In this document: piece by piece, positions 22,208 to 31,654 of the stretch
Position numbering within the stretch: the stretch's first letter is position 1
Layout: each line of letters opens with the position of its first letter
From: Spizellomyces punctatus DAOM BR117
Lineage: Eukaryota; Chytridiomycota; Chytridiomycetes; Spizellomycetales; Spizellomycetaceae
NCBI RefSeq assembly: GCF_000182565.1
Contig: NW_015971548.1
Span: forward strand, 488,047 to 552,046
Length of the DNA: 64,000 nucleotides
Reading direction: 5' to 3'
Translations under genes and position numbers: made by a program
Notes under the pieces: generated by a model
What the model was told of the DNA's origin: nothing
Database searches by the model: none
What the model saw: the letters and a program-made list of their open reading frames with translations, nothing else

Positions 22208-23529
22208 ATGCCAAAAACCGAGCCGGAAACCGAGGACCCGCCACCGCACAACTTTGAGCAAGACCCATACGACCCACCACCACCCTACGAAGCCCCCTCA
22301 ACACATCCCATCGTCGACGCCCTCCGCATCCAACTCGCATCCCTCGGACTCGACACACGCGGACGAAAACGGGATCTACAAAAACGGCTCCGAAGCGCTC
22401 GTAAAAAGGTTGAGCGGGCAAATGAGGACAGTGGGTGGAGTGTACCGATTGAGCATTTGGATACGACGACGAGACCCAAGGAGGATCTTTATGCATGGTT
22501 GGACGAAAAGCGACCAGACGGGTAATTAATTATACAAAAACAACATGACCTCCATAGGTAATGACCTTTTCTCTTGATAGTGCCCAACCGTTTGACTATT
22601 ACTGCGTACTAGACGTGGAAGCCACATGCGATGCAGACTCGAATTGGGACTATCCGAATGAGATTATCGAGTTTCCTGTTGTGGTGATTGATGGGAGGCG
22701 GATGGAGGTTATTGGGGAGTTTCAAGAGTATGTCCGGCCGTTGGTATTTCCGAATGTGTCGGCGTTTTGTACAGAGTTGACTGGGATTACTCAGGTGGGT
22801 AGAATCAAGGGGGCAAAAGAGTGAAGTAGCTGAGGGAAGGGAATGGAAGGGATTGCAGCAAACCGCTTATGAGTCAATCCACCAAGCGACGAGTTTAGGC
22901 ATAAAGGGGAATGCCGCGTATATCCGTGTTATAAACGTCATATCTGATATCTTTCTTTTCACCATCTCTCCCACTCTCTATCTCTCGGTTCTCGTTATTC
23001 CCTGCTCTCTCTCTCTCTCGTCGCCCGTCACTCTTGTCTCTCTCGCCCATCACTCTTGTCTCTCTCGCACATGACTCACTGACATTCGTGATGACGTTCG
23101 TGATGAGGATAGTCTATTGTGGACGCAGCGGACCCGTTCCCGACCGTCTTGAGCAAATTCGAGCAATGGCTGACGCAATACACACGATATCCCTTTTCCA
23201 ACACACTCTTTATCAGCGACGGACCATGGGACATTCGCGACTTTATCCGCAAGCAATGCGCGCACTCGATCATGGAGCGACCAGCGTATTTGCAACGGTT
23301 TGTGGATTTGCGACGCCTGTATACAGATTTTTATGGACGAGAGCGACAGAATCTGAATGGGATGCTGCATGGACTTGGGATGACGTTTGAGGGGCGACCC
23401 CATTGTGGGATGGATGATGCGAGGAATATAGCGAGGATTGTGGTGAGGATGATGAAGGACGGGTGTGTGTTTGTGTGGAATCGGGAAGTAGTGGCGAGTA
23501 AAAGAGGGCGGAACAAGGCGTCCCGCTAG
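22208..23529 (+). CDS. ERI1-type 3'-5' exoribonuclease with SAP domain
   Basis: A DEDDh exoribonuclease that should trim structured RNA 3' ends such as histone mRNA, 5.8S rRNA or small RNAs. The start MPKTEPETEDPPP is followed by a SAP motif, VDALRIQLASLGLDTRGRK, in the first 60 residues. The nuclease domain begins DYYCVLDVEATCD (the D-x-E pair), then EIIEFPVVVID, ELTGITQ, FISDGPWDIRDF and, near the end, HCGMDDARNIARIV (His and Asp). That matches the ERI1 layout. Introns are 22522-22580 (59 nt) and 22795-23112 (318 nt, unusually long and CT-rich). Product 314 residues. Confidence 0.88.
22981..23112 (+). repeat. CT-rich minisatellite inside ERI1 intron 2
   Basis: A (CT)n tract near 23003-23017 runs into two 22-bp copies (23027-23048 and 23049-23070) that differ at one base. 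They are followed by a 12-base repeat containing TTCGTGATGA. All of it lies in the 318-nt intron, close to the 3' splice site at 23112, and accounts for part of the extra length of this intron. Confidence 0.75.
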
Positions 23530-24101
23530 TTTGCCCCTTGCCAATTGTTGAGATTGTCTGCATAAAAAGAATAGCATTTTTTGGAATGAATGCAGAGGTG
23601 TGCAAGTGTTAGCGTTGCATAAAGAACGAGTTGTAATTATGTGTTGAAGAAGAAGAAGAAGACTCTTGAATGAATACAATGTGATAAAAAGAGAGAGAGA
23701 GAGAAGCACTTTTGCAATCATGAAGGGATAAATTCAATCTTTACATAGTTATTTCTAATATTTCTATTGAATTTCACACTCTCCCTCTCTCTCACATTAG
23801 ACAATTCTCTCTCACATTCACACACACTCTCTCTCTCTCTCTCTCTCACAAACCATTAGTGCCCATTCCAACATCTCATCTCTCTCTCCCTCTCTCTCTC
23901 ACGTGATATTCACACTAGAACGTGTATTCATTCTCACATTTGATTGGTTCATTTTCATATAATCATAATGGATATTCTCACACGGGTTATTATTTCTCAT
24001 GCTTCTTTGTAGGTTGGCTTTTGCTTGTTCATTCCCTCTTTCCAATCTCATTCTCATCTCATTCCCCCATTAGAGAATCATCTACACACACGCACACAGC
24101 A
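23530..24101 (+). promoter_or_regulatory. Microsatellite-rich leader and promoter of the bHLH gene
   Basis: No gene. It contains a (GAA)n tract near 23646-23661, (GA)n at 23691-23704, (CT)n at 23827-23847 and another CT tract at 23881-23900 that leads directly into CACGTG at 23900-23905. Long CT tracts upstream of a start codon are common in fungal promoters and leaders. The E-box is about 200 bases before the ATG of a bHLH gene, so autoregulation is possible but unproven. Confidence 0.5.
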
Positions 24102-25694
24102 ATGGAAAAGGACATGTTTCTCTACTCGTCTTCTCTCTTGGACTCTTTTCAACAGAGCATGGATAGTACAGATTATTCACTCCACTCTCACGAGGATATG
24201 GACGTTGCTTTTCCTTCTCTCTCGCATATCGTCTCATCAGCATACAAGGGGGATGCCATTTATTCTCCCTATGTTCAACCAACCACCACAAACAACGAGG
24301 ATGACGAGGTCCTTCTCACGCCCCTCATTTCGCCCGCAATGACGCCCAGCACAGACTTTTCACGCATGACCATATCACAACACAATCAGCTCTTTAGTCC
24401 CCTCACTTCCCCTGCTCTCCATCCCCAAGACTCGATTGACTCAATATCCCTTGGATTCTCCTTTTCCTCTCTTGCAAACCTTGACTCGATATCGGCGTCC
24501 GTCTCGGCTTCCCCCTCGCTTCCTCCCATGTGCGCCATTAATGCCGCCCTGTCTTCTCCCGCCCTCCCACCTTCAAAGCCTTTCCAAACGCCCCATGTCG
24601 GCGCTTCCCCTGCTCTCCCACCACAGAATTTGGAAATGTCTTCGCCTGCTCTCGTGGGGATGCAGTCGCCCGCCCTAAATGGCATGGCATCCCCAGGGCT
24701 GGCTGGTCTCCGAGAACGCCCCAAAAAGACACCTCTGGCCTCTCCCTACATTGTTCCCCGCAAAGGCGCGCTCGTATCACCCGCTCTCAAACCCTTGCGT
24801 GCCCGTTCCACCCATTCCCCAGAGGCAACAAGTAGTACAACCACGACAACAACAACAACAACCACAACGTCGTCGTCGTCGACAGCTCCCGTGTTTAAAA
24901 CCCCCTTTCCCGTCCTCCCCGTCACCGCTACCTCGTCGCAACAACAACAACATGCGGCAGCGGCAGCGACCCTCATTTCACCCGCCCTGACACCCCAACT
25001 GGCTCCCTCCCTCCATGGCCTAGATCTGGCTCCCATCACACCGGCCCAGTTGATGAAATTGGACGGATTGGCCTCTCCTGATGGCACAGAACCAGCACCC
25101 AATGTCCTCAATGCGCTGGTATCGCCCTGTCTCAAGCCCCTCCTGCCCAATGGTAACGTCACGGCTGGGTTGCCTACAGCACTCGCAAACGTTGAATTCA
25201 TCCATTATTCATTTAGGATCTGCAAATAATATGGACGCTGCTCTTCGTCTCACGCAAAAGAGCAATTATCAAAACATTAAAGAGGGGCACACAGAGTACG
25301 TTTGTGTTGTGTTGTCCCTTGATCACTTGCTATTGCTCATCTCTGTACCCAATTTAGACAACTCGGTCTCAAATACAACAAGGACGTGACGGCGTCCGTC
25401 GAAGCCCGCCGAGACTGCCACAAGCAAGCCGAACAACGTCGTCGCGACTCGCTCAAACAGTGTTTTGACGAACTCCGACGGGTCTTGCCTCCCATCCACG
25501 AAAAGAATCCAAGCAAAGTGGTTGTACTCAAGAAGTGTAGGTTTTACCCTTTTGGACTTTCCGTTGCTCTCGTGATTTACTGTATTGAAATAGGTTGTGA
25601 GTACATTGCGGATTTGCAATTGCGTGAACAAGAAACAGAGCGTGTGCTGGCTGAACTGCGTCGAGAGTTGGCTGTTGCCAAGGGGAATGCTTGA
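24102..25694 (+). CDS. bHLH transcription factor with SPAL repeats
   Basis: A nuclear DNA-binding protein of 469 residues. The long N-terminal part is Ser/Pro-rich and carries about twelve copies of a short S-P-A-L-x-P-like motif (for example LISPAMTP, LTSPALHP, LVSPALKP, LISPALTP), a poly-Thr run and a short Gln run. The bHLH lies at the C-terminus over spliced exons: KSNYQNIKEGHTE, QLGLKYNKDVTASVEARRD, then CHKQAEQRRRDSLKQCFDEL (basic region and helix 1), a loop, and SKVVVLKKCCEYIADLQL (helix 2), with a leucine-containing tail. Introns are 25153-25216, 25296-25357 and 25537-25593. The H-x3-E-x2-R spacing in the basic region predicts CANNTG, probably CACGTG, binding. Confidence 0.82.
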
Positions 25695-25886
25695 TGGATA
25701 CCCATTTATTTAGAGTTGCGGAAAAGCATGTGGGGTTCTTTTTTTTTTTTTTTTTTCTTTCATCCTATCCCTCTAATTGCAAAGATTACTACCAATGTGA
25801 TACATCTTGGCTTTGCTTCGCACCCGCAATATATCATTCCCTTGGCACGTCATGTATGAGACCTTTTCCCAACATTCTTGCCCACC
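25695..25886. other. 3' flank of the bHLH gene
   Basis: A run of about 18 T bases occurs near 25738-25756, followed by unremarkable sequence. It probably contains the bHLH 3' UTR. Confidence 0.4.
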
Positions 25887-26153
25887 CGCCACCAAACATG
25901 CCCGACCTCCCGCTTGGCCATTTCCCAAACTCTGGACAATGGTCGGCCCTCCATCCAACCCGCTATCCGAAATACTCTTTCATAGGTTACTATTGTTGCT
26001 AGCTGCCCTTTGCTTTATTGCACTCGCCACAAAAATCATTTAAATATAACATTTACAGTCAATACCCCATGATGCTCAGTCCATCTGTATCTACACCCTC
26101 ACATGAACCACACACGCTCACTCGACTACTAATAACGATATCCCACAGGACCT
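25887..26153 (-). pseudogene. Decayed tandem copy of the 3' end of the adjacent gene
   Basis: Two blocks match the last part of the gene at 26155-26742 in the same order and orientation. Block one is 25887-25940 against about 26155-26206. Block two is 26085-26153 against about 26281-26350. Translated on the minus strand, block two gives WDIVISSRVSVCGSCEGVD, where the gene has VRDIVITNRVNVYGPYEGVD. The copy has indels and no continuous frame. Confidence 0.65.
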
Positions 26154-26154
26154 C

Positions 26155-26742
26155 TCAACATGCCCCCACCTCCCGCTCAACAATATCCCAAACCCTCTTG
26201 ACATGCTCCCCCCAATCCCTCTTAAATTCCACCCGTTTTCCAACCCTCTTTCCAACACTCTTTGCAACATGACTCAATAATTCTTTATCTACACCCTCAT
26301 AAGGACCATACACATTCACTCGATTCGTAATAACGATATCCCGTACAGGGAGATCCAAATCATTCAACATGTGTCGAATGCGTTTAATGAGTCTGCCGTG
26401 GTGTTTTGTTTGTTTATTGGTGGTGTTGCGGTTGTCGGGGTTGGATGGTGATGAGATGGTTGATTCGAGTTGTTGTTGTTGTTGTGATTGTTGTGGGGTG
26501 CGTCGGAAATGGGACTGGTATTTTTGGGGAATGTAATGCGTTGCGTGGATATCATCATGTGTTGACGTGCTTGGTGGGATGGGTGTGATTGGGATGGCGG
26601 AACGTGAGGAGGGAGGTACGTGACATAACAACTCTGCAAACTCTTTAAAAGATCGTTGGGATATGGTGGATACCATGCGTGAGGAAACCATTCTTGTTAG
26701 ATGCATTGGTTTGCTTTCGTCAAATGGGATTCCTAACCTCAT
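26155..26742 (-). CDS. Protein of unknown function with Gln-rich linker
   Basis: 195 residues read as one exon from ATG at 26742. The N-terminal third is helical and basic (SSRMVSTISQRSFKEFAELL), the middle is low complexity with a Gln run (QQSQQQQQ) and Asn/Thr-rich stretches, and the C-terminal third looks folded: RLIKRIRHMLNDLDLPVRD, VNVYGPYEGVDKELL, then a Lys/Val-rich helix with SVGKRVGKRV. I do not recognise the family. A small CACGTG palindrome lies 24 bases upstream of the ATG. The stop is followed immediately by a degenerate copy of the same 3' region. Confidence 0.5.
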   Translation of the reverse strand: MRLGIPFDESKPMHLTRMVSSRMVSTISQRSFKEFAELLCHVPPSSRSAIPITPIPPSTSTHDDIHATHYIPQKYQSHFRRTPQQSQQQQQLESTISSPSNPDNRNTTNKQTKHHGRLIKRIRHMLNDLDLPVRDIVITNRVNVYGPYEGVDKELLSHVAKSVGKRVGKRVEFKRDWGEHVKRVWDIVEREVGAC

Positions 26743-27413
26743 CGGCAGGCGTTTTCCTTTGATATCACGTGATGTGCATGATTAATGAGTGGGGGGTGGC
26801 TTGCTGTGGGATCTGACTAGATGAGCATGAATGTTTTTTAAAAAAATGGGTAATATAATCTCATTGAGCAGAATGGTATTTTGGATATATTCATCCAGAG
26901 GCATTTGATGTGTTTGTATTCAATCAACTGTGGTAAAAGCATATACATCCAATACGTATTTTTTGTTTAGATCGCGCACTGTAGGCGGCTCGTAAATGCC
27001 AAGTATAGTGACCTTCTGTCTTTAGGAAATGTATGATTGTGGACAAGATTATATCAAAGCTTTTGGGTACCGCTGCTCATCAAAAAACAGTTATTTGAAT
27101 AAAAGTGATTGAGTGGCAGTATATGAAATTACATTTATATTATTGTTTTTACTTGATTATGGCATACATTAGAGGTACGACTGTTTCTCTTATCATACAT
27201 GAATGGTAAACTATAGTCATTGGTTATACTTTTGCATGGCTGGCTATCGTATCATCCTTATAATACGGGCCAAGTCGTCGTGATCCCAGCACAGTCCAAA
27301 AAAAGGGGAAAGAATAACAGGACAGAAGAAACAGCCATTACACAAGTAAAAAAGTGTCACTGTATGCTCTTTGTTAAATAATCAATGGTATGCTCATGGT
27401 GTTTAATTGTTTT
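26743..27413. other. AT-rich intergenic region
   Basis: About 670 bases, noticeably AT-rich, with no ORF of interest. It separates the divergently flanked unknown gene from the 3' end of the ribosome recycling factor gene. I see no repeat or RNA gene in it. Confidence 0.5.
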
Positions 27414-28265
27414 TTACGCCCGCTCAATCTCTTTCTGCTTGGCGCTCAACGCCTCATCAACTTGACCCATACACTTGTCAGTAACAACTTGAATCTACGA
27501 AACCCCACAACATTAACAAAGCACATACACCCCACAAAACCCAAAAAAAGCACACACAAACCTGTTTCTCCAATCCCCGCACCGTATCCGACGGAACACT
27601 TTTCAATTTCTTCAATTCCGCTCTCGCATCCGCACGAACAGTCCGTACATGATTCCGCGTCTTTTCCGCTAATTGTGCAGCTTGTTTTAATAGTGTATCT
27701 TTGTAGGCTTGTGTTAGTTTTGGGATGGGGATACGGAGGACGGTTGCGTCGTGTTTTTGGGGGTTGAGTCCGAGATCGGCATTTCGGATTGCTTTATCGA
27801 CGATAGGGACGAGCTAATATTTTATAGAATATCAGCCAGAATGAAACCCTTGATTGAAAAAAGTGCACTACAGCGTTTTACCTCCTCGTCATTGACAATC
27901 ACCATCAATGTATTCGCATCCTTGACATTCACTTGGGCAATAGCAGATAAGGCCACACGACTCGATTTATGCGCCACGACAACCGAATCCAATAAACTAG
28001 GTACAGCCCTCCCGAGACGGATCGACCCGACATCTTCTCTAAACCGCGTGACGCCTCGGTGCATATCAGAAGCATACTTTTCAATATTGAATGCAATATC
28101 GGGAGTCGGTGTCAATATGGGTTCTTTGGTGGTGGGTTTCCCCTTTTTTTTGGCGTAGGTTCTTGTTTGGATGTGGGGGCTTATTGGTGGGCGTGGTGGG
28201 AGGATGCGGTACAAGGGTGGTGCAAGGCGGATGGCATGGAGGAGGGTACGCCTTGAACAGAACAT
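27414..28265 (-). CDS. Mitochondrial ribosome recycling factor
   Basis: Frees mitochondrial ribosomes after termination. The start MFCSRRTLLHAIRLAPPLYR is a good mitochondrial presequence (Arg-rich, no acids) and was preferred over in-frame Mets further upstream. The RRF fold is clear: MHRGVTRFREDVGSIRLGR, SAIAQVNVKDANTLMVIV, then, after an intron at 27814-27881, NADLGLNPQKHDATVLRIPI and a long helix ending RADARAELKKLK. The last exon after the intron at 27495-27561 ends EALSAKQKEIERA. Product 238 residues, the usual size with a targeting peptide. The first nucleotides of the second intron are GTTTGT. Confidence 0.9.
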
Positions 28266-28425
28266 GATTGTGGGGATTGGAAAATGACTAGGTTTTTGGA
28301 ACAGTCTGTTTTGATGAGTGACTATGTGGCTTTTGTGGCTTTTCATCCGATCCGATGCGTGTTACTATCTAGTGTGTAAAGTTACCTCTCCGAGAATTAA
28401 AGAACAGTTTTGAGCAACCAAGACA

Positions 28426-29600
28426 ATGGACATTGTGGATGACGACAACAAGGCGCAAACGACACCCCGTATCCCCATTACTGTCTTTACAGGGTTTCTA
28501 GGTAACCTTTCCAAACATGCCATTGTTGCCATTCATTTCTGATTATTCTCATGTACATTAGGTGCCGGCAAAACAACCCTCATCCTCTCACTCATCCAAC
28601 GTCTACCCAAGGGATACAATGTCGTATTGCTCAAAAACGAATTTGGAGACGTCAAAGGTATGTGTGTGTATACTTTGTTGGCGTGGGTTTCCATGTTTTT
28701 GCATTATCCGTTTACGCATCTATTCTAGTTGATAGTGAATTGGCAAGGGAATCTAATGTCAAGGTTACTGAGATGCTGAATGGATGCATGTGTTGTGTCC
28801 TTGTTGGACAAATGAAGAATGCACTTGAAGAAATCCGAGGTACCAACACACACACCACTGTCAGCACCCAGACAAGGTATACTCACATGATTCTAGATAC
28901 AATGTCCCCCTCCCGTATCATCATAGAAACCTCCGGCTCAGCCTTCCCCGCCCCAATCGCCTGGCAAATCCGTTCCCTCCCCTCCTTCTCCCTCGACGCG
29001 ATCATAACCGTAATAGACTGCCTAAATTTCAAAGGCTACGAAGACACATCCTACACGGCAAAACTCCAAGCCCAATACACAGACCTTCTCCTGTTAAATA
29101 AATACGAATTAGCATCAGAGCGACAATTGGAAGACGTCCTTGACCGCGTGAACGATTTGAATACGGATACACCCAAAGTACCCGCCCTGAACGGCTCCGT
29201 GAACCCGGATTTGGTATTTGGAATTGATACGAGTTTATTTGGACTTGATACAAAGGAAGCTGATACCAAAACCTGGGCGGGACTGGTTGATCCCCATCAC
29301 ATGGACAATGAAGTCGATGTCGTCTGCCTTGAATCATCCACTTTTGATTATACACTGAATCGAGTGGAGCTGGATAAACTGTTGGGTTCTATTCCTTCTG
29401 ATGTAATTTATCGTATCAAGGGGTTGATCCTCCTCTCTGATCCGGATGGATTATTTATTTTGAATTGGGCTTTTGGGAGGTATGAATTGACGCCTGTTAC
29501 GAGGGAGATTGTGGGGGTGCGAGTCAAGGTGACGGTGATGGGAGTGGATATGCAGCGGTGGGTTGAAACGTTGCGAGTTGGGTTGGGAATCGGTGTATAG
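28426..29600 (+). CDS. COG0523 (CobW/ZNG1-type) metallochaperone GTPase
   Basis: A G3E-family GTPase that in eukaryotes passes zinc to methionine aminopeptidase; the exact client here is inferred. The P-loop is split by intron 1: ITVFTGFL|GAGKTTLILSL. Next come LLKNEFGDVKVDSEL, the diagnostic metal motif NGCMCCVL (C-x-C-C), IIIETSGSAFPAP, ITVIDCLNF and LLLLNKYEL (NKxE in place of NKxD). The C-terminal CobW domain contains VIYRIKGLILL and LNWAFGRYEL. Introns are 28502-28561, 28658-28728 and 28840-28896. Product 328 residues. A decayed copy of the last 150 bases follows the gene. Confidence 0.88.
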
Positions 29601-29650
29601 AATGAGATGTGGAAGAATACAATATTTATTGTATTAAGAGATTGATTTTC

Positions 29651-29788
29651 TCCTCCTCTAATCCGGTGCCTCGATGTTTTATTTTGAATTGGGCTTTTGG
29701 GGGTTTGAATTGACGGTTTTGTTACGAGGGATATGCCACAGCGATGGGTTGAAACGTTGCGAGCTGGACTGGAAATCAGTGTATGAAA
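29651..29788 (+). pseudogene. Decayed tandem copy of the COG0523 gene 3' end
   Basis: This stretch repeats the last part of the GTPase gene: TTTTGAATTGGGCTTTTGGG occurs at both places, and so does GGTTGAAACGTTGCGAG. Compared with the gene (about 29435-29600), the copy lacks about 43 bases between GTTACGAGGGA and TATGC and has several substitutions. It carries no start or complete domain. Confidence 0.8.
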
Positions 29789-30137
29789 GGTGGTTGTGAA
29801 AATGTTGAGAAACTCCTTGGACAAGACGGGCCAATGTCGCTTTGTGGGGACTATCCAGTGATGGGTCATTCTAACAATCAAACTTGAAAAGCGCATATCC
29901 AATCCGAACAAATCAACAATACATGTTGAAAGAATAATAAAGGACGCACATGTTGCGCACTGCAGACTATGTACAATGATATATAAACAAGGTTTTCCCA
30001 AACGTTGACGTTTCTTTGAAAAACTACCAAACCAAAAACTATATATAAAAAAAAGGAATGTTCCCTTTTTGCATGAAATGCAAATGAAAAACAAAAAGTG
30101 TTTTGTCTGTACAATGAAGCGTTCCCTTGCAAACTTT
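29789..30137. other. Convergent 3' region
   Basis: About 350 bases between the GTPase fragment and the end of the C2H2 gene on the opposite strand. It is AT-rich, and I see no gene. A minus-strand ORF crossing it is an antisense shadow. Confidence 0.5.
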
Positions 30138-30702
30138 TCAAACCAACCGTTCAAGATGCATCACAAAACTCTTGACACTCTCTTCCTTTCCAACATCCGG
30201 CGCACTCGCCCTCCGTCCCCTCGGCAACGCCTTTGTGGAGGCTTTTTCCAATTTCCGAACATGGCCTCTGTAATGCTGTAACATGTTATCATGCCTCGAG
30301 AACCGTGATGAACAGGTCGGGATTGGGCATGCGTGGGGTTTGGATCCTGTGTGAAGGCGGCGGTGTCGGGATAAATGTCCAGATGTGCTAAAATCTTTAT
30401 GAAAACAGTCAATATAAACGATATGTATAAAATGTGTATGATTTTTCTATTCACTTACTTTTTCCACATCCTTCGACTTCACATACATATCTCCGTCTCG
30501 GCAACGAAGACGCCCTTCGTCGCTCCACTTTCTGCGTCACGGACAACCGAGCGGGAAGTGAGTTGCGCCGATTGGAATGAAGGAGGGGTTCAATGGGTGG
30601 TAAATGGATACTGTTGATAGGGTTAAGGAGACTTGCGATGAGCATTTTGGGGGATTGGGCGGGAGGTGTAGGTGAGCGGGTGCTAGTAGGTGATTGAGAC
30701 AT
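30138..30702 (-). CDS. C2H2 zinc-finger transcription factor
   Basis: A small nuclear regulator of 166 residues with two tandem C2H2 fingers. The first finger spans the intron at 30395-30458. With acceptor ATAAAG it reads YVCEVEGCGKNFSTSGHLSR then HRRLHTG. The second reads HACPIPTCSSRFSRHDNMLQ then HYRGH. The N-terminal 65 residues are Ser/Pro-rich (SPTSTRSPTPPAQSPK), and a basic tail (RKLEKASTKALPRGRR) follows the fingers. The FSRHDNMLQHYRGH finger is of the type found in fungal stress and morphogenesis regulators. The DNA target is not predictable here. The acceptor TTTTAG eight bases on would break the finger. Confidence 0.82.
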
Positions 30703-31654
30703 TTTTGAAAAGGTTTGCGGGGGAGGGGATGTTTGTTGAAGGCCGAGTTCAAATAACTAGAAGTGGACCTTTTGTTCACCACTCTGCGCACGGGGAGGAG
30801 CGGGGGGTTCTTTGCTGAAAGGTTCCGAAATACCCTTTTTTTTAATGGAAAACTTGTTTAGCGCAAACTCCCAAAACCTGGTTTACTTGACCTCTTTATT
30901 ACCCTTATAAAGTTCTATAAACTTTCACTTGAAGAACGCAGGGGACCCTCAACAGCCGTCGACGTAAAAAGAAAAAAAGCAAAAAAGCTCCGTTAAAGGT
31001 TTAAAGTAACTTTTGAGGGGCGGCGAGTAATTCAAAAGACGACGGGGCCCAACAAAGAGTATCCCTTTTTTAACTGTAAGTGCCAGTAACGAAATGGGAG
31101 CGGATGTGGGTCTTCCCTCCCCTTTTTTTGTATCTTGACTCCATGGATAGAACAAAACTCGCTTCAAAGGAACATTATCTTGAAGTTGTGTTCTTTTCAC
31201 CTGGACGTTTGGCGTCCTTTAAAAGGTGGCATAAATACTGCGAGTCCTTGGTCTGGGAACAAAACTTGAGATCCGTGATTCTCAAGGGGAATGGCTGTGA
31301 TGGGTCATAGCATCCATTTTCTTACGGGGAGAGGCGGGGGGGAATGAGTAGACTTTTTTTAAAAACGCCGTCGTAGAAAGCACGGTGGAGAATATCCCGA
31401 GTTAATAGTCGCGTCTTAAAACTCTCAAGTGTGAAATAATCAATAAAACGTGACTAGGGGGAAAAGAGTCAAGATCTGGGGAGGAGCGAACTAGTTGGGT
31501 TATTTAACAGATAAAAATAAGTAAAAAGAATACATGCATAAATCTTTTTATTATTTGGAATTTAATTACTCTCCACTCTCCAAGTATAAAATACTCTTTA
31601 TAAACGCTCTTGTTTGTTTGTCAAGATTTGTTTAAAGAAAAACATACTTGTGAT
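30703..31654. other. Long upstream region of the C2H2 gene
   Basis: About 950 bases with short overlapping ORFs only. Several homopolymer-rich stretches occur, such as C/T runs near 30834 and 31121. It probably holds the C2H2 promoter and leader plus the 3' UTR of enkurin. No family-level signal was found. Confidence 0.45.

Noticed and set aside
29408..30154. 248-codon minus-strand ORF
   Set aside because: Antisense to the COG0523 gene and its decayed copy. The composition is that of a shadow frame.
30703..31654. Possible mobile-element remnant in the odd-composition region before the C2H2 gene
   Set aside because: No terminal repeats, no transposase or reverse-transcriptase motifs and no target-site duplication could be found.
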